DNA from: Dromiciops gliroides
Lineage: Eukaryota > Chordata > Mammalia > Microbiotheria > Microbiotheriidae
Assembly: GCF_019393635.1 (NCBI RefSeq)
Contig: NC_057862.1
Coordinates: 266,862,441-266,926,440, forward strand
Direction: 5' to 3'
DNA: 64,000 nucleotides
Positions 11,276 through 21,014 of this stretch are shown here, piece after piece (position 1 is the stretch's first letter; the number at the start of each line of letters is the position of its first letter). The translations under genes and the position numbers were made by a program. The notes beneath the pieces were generated by a model, which was not told the DNA's origin, did not search any database, and saw only the letters and a list, made by a program, of their open reading frames with translations.

Positions 11276-11780
11276 AAGAAATCTTTTTTTTAAAATAATA
11301 AGCATTTTTATTTAAAGTGTTGAGAAAGAATAAAGTAACAGATATTGAATTCAATGTTTCATTTGCAGTTGAATGATGAAAACTAGTGTTAGGAAGAATG
11401 GAATGAAGCACATCCTAGCTTGTTTAATTACTTTTTTCAATTGGTGTTTGTAAATAAAGGAACATCTATACTTGCTGCAAGGGGAAATCTTTTCTTAGAA
11501 GATAAACCATTGGATGGGAAAGATTACATTTCATTAAGACTTGTTTTGTTTCATTGCATTCAATACACTGCAATGGGCTTAGACTAAAATTTCTAACCTT
11601 TGGGTTCTGTTAAGACTTTTCTCTTTCCCTCAATTGGCAGAAAGAATTTTCTTTGGTAGAACATTCACTGAAAAACCCTTTTTGGGCAAACAAAATCAAA
11701 TGAAACCTTAATAGGCTTGATACAATAAAGATAATATTGAGGATCTAGGGAGGAAAATAAGTTCCCTGAATGACAGCAGA
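11276..11780. other. Intergenic, no gene recognised
   Basis: AT-rich DNA to the left of the diverged tandem array, with no recognised element. Confidence 0.3.
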
Positions 11781-11799
11781 CGTGGAATTGTGTCTATTT

Positions 11800-11946
11800 T
11801 TTTTTTTTTTTTGGTGAGGCAATTGGGGTTAAATGACTTGCCCAGGGTCACACAGCTAGTACGTGTCAAGCGTCAGGTCAGATTTGAACTCAGGTACTCC
11901 TGAATTCAGGGCCGGTGCTGTATACACTGCGCCACCTAGCTGCCCC
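11800..11946 (-). mobile_element. WSINE1-like SINE
   Basis: Inverted SINE, perfect 15-bp duplication gaattgtgtctattt at 11785-11799 and 11947-11961. Confidence 0.95.
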
Positions 11947-13115
11947 GAATTGTGTCTATTTAAGGAAATATTCTCTGCTTGTAAAGTTTTTGCTTAGCTT
12001 TAGAGGAAAGCAAGATAGTGAACTCCCATTTATTTACATTGAGGCCTAGGCAACATTAGGTTCTATGAATCTTATCAAAAGGCAGGAATTCAAAACAGTG
12101 TTGGAAAACTTTCAAGAAGTTCCTTATATAATGTACTTCGTTGAATTGAATACTGTATTCATTTGCAAGATTTAGAAGGATTATAGTTTTTTCCCTTTTT
12201 TTCAGGATTCCTATAATGCATAGTAATCTAACTTTAATCGAAGGTTGCTCCTTCTTGGAAACTGGAATATCATTTTTCTTTTGAAGTTGAAGTATTCTAA
12301 TTTTTCAAATTAAGATGGAGCTATTCCTACAATTGTGAATAGCTCCTCGGTGTGATTGAAATAAGAGGGTGCCAATCAATTTCTCTATCTGCTAAATAGA
12401 ATTACTTATCTAGATCTTTAGTAACATCCTTATTGCTCTTACTATGTTCTATTCCAACTTCATTTGGCAGAATAGAATTAGGAAATATTGGAGTCTTTTC
12501 CATAGCAATATTGTCATCCCTTCAATTGATGCAAAACACATTCATTGGATTAAACAATGTGAATAGAAGAGAATTCACGTTGGTCATGTAATATACTAGA
12601 TTCCTGGATACAATGCAAGCTTTCTGTGGATAATGAATTTTTTTTCCTATAGGACTATCAGGATACCTGTTATACCAAGTATGAAACAGAAACTGCCACT
12701 CACAAAAACATTAGCAGAGTGAATCACACTTATAAAGACAAGCACTGATTTTTATTTTTCTCAGTAACTAAATTACATGTAGTTGTATGGGAAATCTTAA
12801 GAGATTCCAATGAGATGTGGAAGGGAAGAATATTTAAGCAGTTGGAAGGTGAGGTTGTGCAGAACCTGGATCAGCCAGGTCAGGATTTATATCAATATTT
12901 ATATTTATAAACCCTGCTTCCTGAGTTTATAAAAAAGTGCTCTTAATTCCTTTTTCACAATACAAATCAGTCTGATAGCACACTCCTTGAATGTGGATGT
13001 GAAGCTGTAAGCCTCTGGAGATCTTTGCAGATCCATGTAAATGCACTTGGTTTGTTCTTCTATTGTTCTCAGGAATGCCTGATTATTTACATATTAGCCA
13101 AGTTCAATCTCTGTT

Positions 13116-13132
13116 ACCATAAGAGACCTTTG
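13116..13132 (+). repeat. Target-site duplication, left copy
   Basis: accataagagacctttg, repeated perfectly at 13846-13862. It brackets the L1 5' UTR insertion. Confidence 0.95.
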
Positions 13133-13845
13133 GGGAGACTTCCGGGGCGGAGCCAAGATGGCGGAGGAAAGGCAGTGAGCTCCCAAACTCATGACATGAT
13201 CACTCCAAAAAACATCCAAATAACGCCAAATAATAGGAAAATGCCCAGAGCAGCAAAACTCACAGAAGAATGTGCTGAAATCATCTTCTAACCAAGAACG
13301 GCTTGGAAGGTCAGAAGGAGGGAGCTACTGTGCTGATACAGGAGTCAAGCCCAACCCCACAGTCACCCTGACACAGATCCAGTCCCAGGAAGGCCTCACC
13401 AGAAAAGCAGACCCCCAGAGCCTCTGAATCAGCTGAAGCGCCAGTGTTGTCTGGAACTAAGCTCATAGTCTGGTGAGTGGGCTGAGCCCTGGGCAGGGGG
13501 GAGACTACAGGGGTCTATGCTGGTGCTAAGGCAGAACTTGGATTTTACATCCCTGCTGAGAACCAGGAGGTAAGCTTGAGTAGCAGTGGCCCAGGTCAGG
13601 GAGGGGCACAGGCTCATCTGAGCTAACAACCACAACACACAAAGCTGGTTGATTAGCAAGTTGGTCTGGGGTCATCTAAGGGACCAGGGAACAGGTCGGG
13701 CGAGTGAAGAACCTGATTCTCCTTAAATCATACCACCTGGGACTTCTTAAGCTTGGGATACTGTAGCCTGGAAACAGTGCCCCACTTTAAGGAGCTAAAA
13801 GTCTAGTAAAAGAAAGGCAAGATGAGCCGACAGAGAAAGGTGAGG
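13133..13845 (+). mobile_element. L1 insertion consisting only of the 5' UTR and ORF1 start
   Basis: It starts at the exact L1 5' end (gggagacttccggggcggag) with the classic YY1-type promoter motif gccaagatggcggagg, runs through about 690 bp of GC-rich L1 5' UTR, reaches an ORF1-like start (atgagccgacagagaaagg at about 13823) and stops at gtgagg. There is no ORF body, no 3' UTR and no poly(A), yet a perfect 17-bp duplication flanks it. The same 5' UTR type is seen at the 5' end of the minus-strand L1 at 23.2-26.4 kb. L1 copies normally lose their 5' ends, so this is the reverse of the usual truncation. It may keep promoter activity toward higher coordinates. Confidence 0.85.
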
Positions 13846-14109
13846 ACCATAAGAGACCTTTGATTTGTTAGGTTAGGTTTTCATACAGTTCCTCTGGAAA
13901 AATAAGGGAATTTTACCATATAATTATCACAAGCAATTTAACTAGAACTTGAAGTCTACACTCATTATTGCTGTTGAAGGCTATTGGTGAACTGAACTGT
14001 CACTCAACTCCTTTCCCAATTGGAATATTCTAATCTTTGTTATTATCCATACCAATGAGGATAATAGAAAAATTGGAAGGATCCAATCTGTTTATGCGAG
14101 AAAATAATT

Positions 14110-14575
14110 ATTAATAATGGATTTTTTTTGGGGGACCCAGATCAGTTTTAGCCCTTCCCCCATCCCCCCAACTTCAGAAAGCTTAGTTCTTGAGAAAGTT
14201 CTAATCTCTTTCAGGGTGAGCCCAAGGGAACAAAAGGAATGCAGTTAGATTATTTTGTATAGCTAAATTGAACCAATGGGATTATACCACACCTAAAGAC
14301 TGGACTTCCTTACATTATCATACATCATCACATATGATATTATGCATGATATCATTACATAATGATATTTAGAGATCATTTGAATATGGACTGCCCTCAG
14401 GTCATGTCAACTAATTAGCCACTCAGTGTATAATGTCAGGCCTCTATTAAAAAAAGAATAAAGGCTGGCTTCTTGGCATTCTTGGCTTCCTGGACTGCTG
14501 TCGCTTGGTGCACACTTAGCACAGAGTAGGTTGGTAGGCCACGTGCTGTCTTAGAGACAACATGCATGGCACTGG
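14110..14575 (+). mobile_element. LTR-like element, family E
   Basis: A block with a G/C-rich start, a CCAAT-like aaccaatggg, a hairpin-rich AT segment, and AATAAA at about 14458. A U5-like ggctggcttcttggcattc to gagacaaca end follows near 14560. It interrupts the tandem array. No duplication found, so the ends are approximate. Confidence 0.45.
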
Positions 14576-14659
14576 GGCTTTTCTGCTTGTAGCAAACAAA
14601 TGCAATGTGGTCAATAATTTATTAATACTTAATATTAATTAATAATACATGCTTACAGA

Positions 14660-15075
14660 AATAGGAGAACATTGTACACAGGAACAGCAACATTGTGTGA
14701 TGATCAACTATGATACTTGGCTCTTCTCAGCAGTGCAATGATCCAAGACAATTCCAAAGAACTCATGACAGAAAATGCTCTCTGCATCCAGAAAAAAGAA
14801 CTGTGGATTCTGAATGCAGATTGAACCATACTGTTTCTACTTTTTTGTTGTCTTTTCTTTTTTGAGGTTTTTCCCTTTGTTCTGATTCTTCTTTCACAAC
14901 ATGACATGCAGAAATATCTTTAATATGATTGTACATATATAACCTGTATCAGATTGCTTTCTGTCTTGGGGAAGGGAGAGAGAAAAATTCGAAACTCAAA
15001 ATCTTACAAAACAAATCTTGAAAACTATTTTTACATGTAACTGAAAAATAATAAAATACTTTTATGATTAAAAAA
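14660..15075 (+). mobile_element. L1 3' end
   Basis: Matches the last ORF2 bases and 3' UTR of the L1 at 42590-43099: the gaacattgtacacag start, the aactgtgga...tgctgattgaaccat region, cctgtatcagattgc, a purine tract, tttacatgtaactgaaaaat and the final aataaaat. 5'-truncated, older than the 40-43 kb copy. Confidence 0.85.
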
Positions 15076-15520
15076 ATAATAAATGCTTACTGCCAAAACG
15101 GGTGCAATAGCCATTAATATATAAGTAGAAATAATTAAGAAAGCACAGCCTAGCCCCAAATAATTTTTTTTTTAAAAACCACATTTATTTATCTCTAAGA
15201 AGGTATTAGATTATCTGGTCATTTATTTCTGCACAGATTTTACTGTGTTCTATTTGTAGTCATCAGAAATCCTCTTTCTTGCAGCAGAATAGAAGTAGGA
15301 AAGATTAGAGTCTGTGGCATTGAAATAGTCATCCTCTCAATTGACTTCAATGTAATTTCTCTGGTTTCAATGATGTGACTAGGAAAGAGTTATTTTAGTG
15401 ATGTAATATATCTAAAGATTGTAGGAATTTTATTCAGGTTTTCCAGCAATACCCACCTATCAGATTTGATTTCCCTAATGGCTTTTAAATCAAGGACTTT
15501 AACAAATTGAATTGATTTTT

Positions 15521-15677
15521 GTTTTTTTGTTGTTTTTTTTAGTGAGGCAATTGGGGTTAAGTGACTTGCTCAGGGTCACACAGCTAGTAAGTGTTAAGTG
15601 TCTGAGGCCGGATTTGAACTCAGTTACTCCTGAATCCAGGGCTGGTGCTCTATCCACTGTGCCACCTAGCTGCCCCT
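15521..15677 (-). mobile_element. WSINE1-like SINE
   Basis: Inverted SINE, perfect 17-bp duplication aaattgaattgattttt at 15504-15520 and 15678-15694. It lies within the tandem array. Confidence 0.95.
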
Positions 15678-15757
15678 AAATTGAATTGATTTTTAACTAT
15701 CTCACTATCTTCTTGGAATCCCCCAAAGCTAGAGATAGAAATGGAACTACTCTGTGT

Positions 15758-15812
15758 GTATATACATAATACATACATATACATATATAAATAAATACAT
15801 ACATACATATAT
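15758..15812. repeat. TA/CATA-rich simple repeat
   Basis: Run of tacatacata/tatata units. Similar TA/TG-rich runs recur at about 16163-16225 and 16637-16700 at comparable places in other units of the array. Confidence 0.8.
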
Positions 15813-16719
15813 AAAACTAGACTTTGAATTGCAGAAAGTAGGAGTCTCCATTTATCTCCAAAAAGATACCAGGTATCTACTAATTGAATTATCTTCAGAA
15901 AAACTGCTGTGTTTTATTTGTTGAATATTCAGAAATTATCCTTCTTACATATGAATAGAAGCAGGGAAGATTGCCGACCTTTCCACTGAAATACCTTTCC
16001 ATTATCTCCATTAACTTCAATATAGATTCATTGGTTTGGATAATGTGAGACAGGAATTATGTTAATCATGTAATGTTTCTGACTGCTGTGTACAAAGTGA
16101 GGTGCCCATAGATTATAAAAATTGTATTCTGAAAAAAAATTGTATTCTGAAAATTTTTTAGAATTACATATATACATATATATGTGTATATATACGTAGA
16201 TATAGATATCTCTATCTATAGCAAGGAGACTTTGGCTTTTATATGAAAACCATCCCCAAACTGAAGTGGATTGAACTATCTTGCTACTTTCTTGGAATAT
16301 CCTAATGCTTCAGATGGAAATAAAGCTAAACCAACCATGGAGGACAATAGGAACTCAGTTGCAGTGATATAGGTGGGTTCTAATTCATTTATTAAGCTCC
16401 AAGATGTGTTATATAATTGTTAACTTATATCCAGAAAGATTTTTCTATATTCTTTTGAGTATTGAGAAATCCTACTTCTTACAGTAGAATAGAAGCAAAA
16501 AAACTGCAGTCCTTTCCACTGAACTAGAGCCACCATCCCAATTGACTTCAATACAAATTCATTTGTTTAAATGATGTGAATAGGTGAGAATGTACATTGG
16601 TCATTTAATATACCCAATTGCTTTGTATAAAGCAATTTTATGTGTATATGTATGTGTTTGTATAAATGTCTATACATATACACACATATATGTATGTATA
16701 ATTACATGAAAACTTGACC

Positions 16720-17820
16720 CTCAGTCTATGCTGTGTCTATCACTGAGCATTTTCCGAAGTTTGTGCAGTGTTGCTGTAATGTTCCAGAACACAGGGCCAC
16801 TTCCGTGCCATCAGAAATCACCAAGAAACTAATTTGTAATAGGTGGATAACACTAATGCTGGAGAAATAGAACAAATTTTTTACAAATTACTGCAACTGG
16901 AAATATCTCATATTTTTCTATTTGTGATGAGTAAAATCTGACTCAAGTGTAGGGAAAACTAGCTAGGGTTTACTTATACATTTTCCAGAAGCTTTAGTAC
17001 CAAGTTTAGCATTAAACATTTATTAGTGAAAAAAGAGAGCACCTGGGTCAGAAAGCCAGGAAAATACCTATCTAACCTAGCATCCTCAACTTCACCCACC
17101 AACCACAAGTTTGAGCACTGAACTGTGTGTGTCCAAGCCAAAGGGCTAATTGGCTAGCATCACCCAAATCCATTGGTTCACTGGACTTGAGGGTGGTCAG
17201 TCTCCTGTTGAGTTCAAAGTCCTCAGATTCTGAGAACAATACCCTCTTGAGGGCCAGGCAGATGTGGTTTCAATTGAATTAACTTTAAATGGGTTAGTCA
17301 GCTAAGTCAATCACTCTCAGACAATCTAATCACTCCAAATCAATCTGTGGCCTTTGGGTGTTGGCAAAAGTCCATTATTTATTACAGAATGGGTGAGGAT
17401 TTAACTAACAAACAATATTATTAAGTTTAACTTTTGTTACTGGTGAATAGAGTAGTAAAGATTATCCCATTAACCATCTGAATATTTTTATAGGGGTAAT
17501 GGCTATGTCTTAGGTTAATTAAAGACATGGTTTTTACTTATACTCCCTAGTATCACAATTAATTATTCATAAGCATTTTCAGCCGTGCTTGTCATTTACC
17601 TAATGGAAGAATCTAATAAGTTTAGCATCCTGTAATAAAATGACTTCATGAGATCAAATTTCTAAAAATCCAGAGAAAAGATGGGCATGAAGCTCATGGT
17701 CTGAGAATCCTAAACAGGAAAATGGATCAACAAATATTTCTCTTTTTTCCAACAAAGATTTCTAAGAAAAATTCTTACAATGCAGTTAATAACTATTTTG
17801 GTCAAGTAAAGGGGACAGGG
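16720..17820. other. Intergenic, no gene recognised
   Basis: Mixed-composition DNA right of the array. No SINE, exon or transposon end that I can support. Confidence 0.3.
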
Positions 17821-17829
17821 GAGGCTAAA

Positions 17830-18470
17830 GTAAGCAATATAATTATGGGGACTGTCTATTAAAATTTGCTGTTAAAAAGTCCTGCTCAAAGGCTGAAAAT
17901 AAGGTCATGCAGTAGAGGATGAATATAAAAGAGACCAGCTGGTCCTGTAAGCAAAATAACAAGAAGGCTAAAGCTCAGTATGATCTGGGGCTTCTGAAAA
18001 ATGTTAAGGATAAAAAAGGGTCTTTTAAAAAATCTTTGATGGGAACAATTAATTCTTTACTGAAGTGAATGGGAAAATGGTTGAGACAACTAAAAGAAAA
18101 TAGAACTACTTAATTCCTATTTTGCTTATGGATTATCTACCATGTAGAAAGACCCTGAATCTTGAAAGTCTAGGGCAGAAAGACTTGAGGGAATTAAAAT
18201 GTAAGAAAAGGGAAGAAATGGTAAGAGAAATCTTAGCTACCTTCGATGAATTCAAATTACTTGACAGACAAATTACATTTCAGGATACTGAAAGAACTTG
18301 CAAAAAGATTGTTAAACTACTGTTGATGATTTTTGAGGAATTGGACATGCTGTAAGAGCAGGCACATGTGAACATCCTGATTTTCAAAAAACTGGTGAGT
18401 ATGACTTGGATCCTTGGTAAAAATTCAAAACAGATCACTTAAAGGGGTGATTTGTGTGCACTCAGGGGTA
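17830..18470 (+). mobile_element. CR1/L3-like LINE fossil
   Basis: Broken reading on the plus strand resembles the endonuclease-to-RT linker of CR1/L3 LINEs (an aaggataaaaaagggtctttt motif, then a gaacttgcaaaaagattgttaaac...tttttgagg segment followed by cctgattttcaaaaa). Several stops; ends not defined. Confidence 0.4.
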
Positions 18471-18530
18471 AGTTTAACTTCACCTTTTTCTTTTTGAATA
18501 GGACTACTTAACAAAGGATTGGGGCAGCTC

Positions 18531-18673
18531 GGCGGCGCAGTGGATAGAGCACCGGCCCTGGAGTCAGGAGGACCTGAGTTCAAATATGGCCTCAGACACT
18601 TACCAGCTGTGTGACCCTGGGCAAGTCACTTAACCTCAATTGCCTCACTAAAAAAAAAACAAACAAAAAAAAC
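18531..18673 (+). mobile_element. WSINE1-like SINE
   Basis: Forward SINE, duplication caaaggatt on both sides (18522-18530 and 18674-18682). Confidence 0.94.
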
Positions 18674-18699
18674 CAAAGGATTAAGGGAATGTTATAGAA

Positions 18700-19320
18700 A
18701 CTGTTATGCAATTTAGTCTTATACGTCTAACTCAGGTTTTTAGACCCTAAGGTCAACTATCTACCTATCTTAGGGAAGATAAATATGTGAAAATAACTAC
18801 AATGTTGGGAGTATGAAAGAAAGAGTTGAGAAATGCAAAATGAAGTAAAGGATGATCTGACATGGCATTACAGAGAAGGCAGCATACGATGTTGATGCTA
18901 AAACTAGGAAGAATTTCAATAAATAAAGAGGGCAGGGTGAGAAGGACTGACATGCACAATGATGGATGTAAAAATGAGTATTTGGGGAAGAGCAAGTAGT
19001 TCAAATTTACTGTGGTGGGAGATAAAGCTGGATGTTCCTGTGGTCTGGCTATATAGAGAGCCTTAAATACCAGACTTCCTTATGTTAAGGAATTAGAACT
19101 CACTACAGATGTTTAAACAGGATAGATGTGATAAAATAAGTATCTAACAGTCTAGAAGCAAGGAGAAAAATTAGAAGGTTATGTAGTAGATATCTTAACA
19201 GGCTATTCTGTTAATAATGAAGATATGAAGTAATAAGGACCTGAATTAGGGTACTATAAATATATGACATAGAAAAAAGGAAGAAGAGAGACAATGCAAA
19301 ACATGACTGTCATTACTTGA
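18700..19320 (-). mobile_element. L2-like LINE fossil
   Basis: Purine-rich, antisense to an L2-type ORF2. The minus-strand reading is full of breaks. Assigned by resemblance to better L2 copies at 36.8-38.1 and 58.9-59.9 kb. Confidence 0.45.
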
Positions 19321-19397
19321 CTATTCATTTACAGTGACAGAATTTGTATTAGTGACTTGCTTTGTGGTGACTGATATTTTGTTAAAAAGTTTATTTT

Positions 19398-19553
19398 GGG
19401 GGCAGCTAGGTGGTACAGTGGATAGAGCAGCGGCCCTGGAATCAGGAGTACCTGAGTTCAAATCTGGCCTCAGACACTTAACACTTACTAGCTGTGTGAC
19501 CCTGGGCAAGTCACTTAACCCCAATTGCCTCACTTAAAAAAAAAAAAAAAAAG
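19398..19553 (+). mobile_element. WSINE1-like SINE
   Basis: Forward SINE, perfect 13-bp duplication aaaagtttatttt at 19385-19397 and 19554-19566. It sits just beyond the FERMT2 transcript end. Confidence 0.95.
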
Positions 19554-19739
19554 AAAAGTTTATTTTTAATAAATTCCCAGACCAAGTGGTTGAGTTCTTG
19601 ACAGAGGGATATTTTTGCTATGATGTTCTGGAATTTTGGTGATAAACTATGACCAAAGCAAAAGGTAATACTGACAACCAGACATTAAAAAAGATAAAAG
19701 TTCATTTTTTGGTAAACATAACAACAGAAAATCAATGTG

Positions 19740-20840
19740 ATAGATGAAAGAATTTGCTTTTATTTAAAATAAAATGCATTTATACAGTTTTTAAACAATA
19801 GGATGTTGAACAATACTGGTAATCCACTTCTTGGCTCTTTTCTGGCTTATATGGGATTTGGAATTCTCTAACTAGCATCAATGCAGACTATAGAGTGCAA
19901 CAGGCTAGAAAAATGCCAAGTTCTGACATTAGAGTGAAGGACATTGTGGGCATAATCATCACTAGTTATAACAAAATCAAACTTAATTTAGCAGAGATTA
20001 AAAATGCATTGTTATAATTAGTTTCTACCAAATTGATATAGTTTTAAAAGTATATAATTAATGGTGATACTTTAAATCTAAACCATTTTTCCTAGCTGAT
20101 CAGTGATACTAGTTTAAAAAAACTGTACAATTTTATAAAATTTGTGTTTATACATTAGTTACACAAAATGCATACTTCATAGACCTTTACTTCATATTAT
20201 AATGCAAAATTTGCATATTTTAGGCAGATAGTGAATATGCTGGTGAATACTGCAAATATTTCATACAATATGGTATAAGAGTAAAAATAAAAACAAAAGA
20301 GAATGGAAAAGGTTAAGAGAGATAAAATAGGTATAACAGAATTAGCATTATCATCCTTCAGGTTCAAACACAATGACTCTTCCAAAGTTTCAGGCCATTT
20401 AAGGAGAGATAAAATAAAGTCTAAAACAAGCTACTTCTGAATATGAGGCCAAATTTACACATACAATAAAACACATGCATTAAACATGATAAATAGTCTT
20501 CATATAGTTTAAGCCCGGATGGCATTATAGTAAATGGTTCATATTTCTTACAATCTGGCTAGCTTAAATTGATCAAATTTAATTTCTGATCTCATCACCT
20601 TGAGTTTTATAGCTATAAGCAGTGTTTTGTCACATACTGTTGTCCATATATAGTATCATGATAATAGATTAATGGATGTGCCTTTTAGTGTACATATTAA
20701 CTTCTCATAAGGTTAAAAAAACTTTTCATGATAAGAGATACATTTCAAGCTTACTTTATTAGGCAGCATATTTCAAATAACTGCTTTTAAAGTTAAATAT
20801 TGATAATGATTATGAGGTTTCATTATAAAATACATCCAAT
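19740..20840 (-). other. FERMT2: FERMT2 3' untranslated region
   Basis: About 1.1 kb from the stop codon to a minus-strand AATAAA at 19759-19764, with cleavage expected near 19740. It is AT-rich and, unlike the surrounding DNA, contains no SINE, LTR or LINE, as expected of a UTR under constraint. The end is inferred from the signal, not from transcripts. Confidence 0.75.
19759..19764 (-). terminator. FERMT2: FERMT2 polyadenylation signal
   Basis: AATAAA on the minus strand, about 1.08 kb after the stop codon, at the boundary between repeat-free and repeat-rich DNA. Confidence 0.6.
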
Positions 20841-21014
20841 TCACACCCAACCACTTGTAAGTTTGTAGAACATCTCTTCATCTAAGCTTTCATTTTGGTC
20901 TTTGGCACGTGTTGAGAGGAATATGTAGCCTCCAATGAACTCATGAACTACTTTACAATCCACTTCAGTACAAATGAAAGACAATCGTACTTCATCAGCA
21001 AACTCTACTGTAAC
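20841..21014 (-). CDS. FERMT2: FERMT2 last coding exon (residues about 624-680)
   Basis: 57 codons plus TGA (20841-20843), phase 0, acceptor ttgttctag. It encodes the end of the F3/PTB-like domain ([13 protein letters not shown] ... [12 protein letters not shown]) and the C-terminal helix ending KLTSGWV. Confidence 0.98.
   Translation of the reverse strand, partial: VTVEFADEVRLSFICTEVDCKVVHEFIGGYIFLSTRAKDQNESLDEEMFYKLTSGWV

Larger units (their letters stand above)
11980..16720. repeat. Old diverged tandem repeat, unit about 0.53 kb
   Basis: Three landmarks recur in fixed order. M1 is cttggaatatcctaat-like (about 12260, 14036, 15710, 16290). M0 is catttatctccaagaaga-like (about 12025, 12395, 15190, 15855, 16395). 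M2 is agaatagaagtaggaaag-like, followed by tttccactgaa and attgacttcaata (12467, 15287, 15953, 16487). The last two M2 copies are about 535 bp apart, and 15287-15953 gives a similar spacing once its SINE is removed. The other gaps are filled by later insertions (13133-13845, about 14110-14575, 14660-15075, 15521-15677). Units differ heavily, so the array is old. Family unknown to me. Confidence 0.6.

Noticed and set aside
1-19700. Exons of the neighbouring gene expected downstream of FERMT2 (GNPNAT1 in human order)
   Set aside because: No matching exon found. In human the gap is tens of kilobases, so absence is expected.
20197-20385. 62-codon minus-strand frame near the FERMT2 end
   Set aside because: It is inside the FERMT2 3' UTR, has no recognisable domain and is AT-driven.
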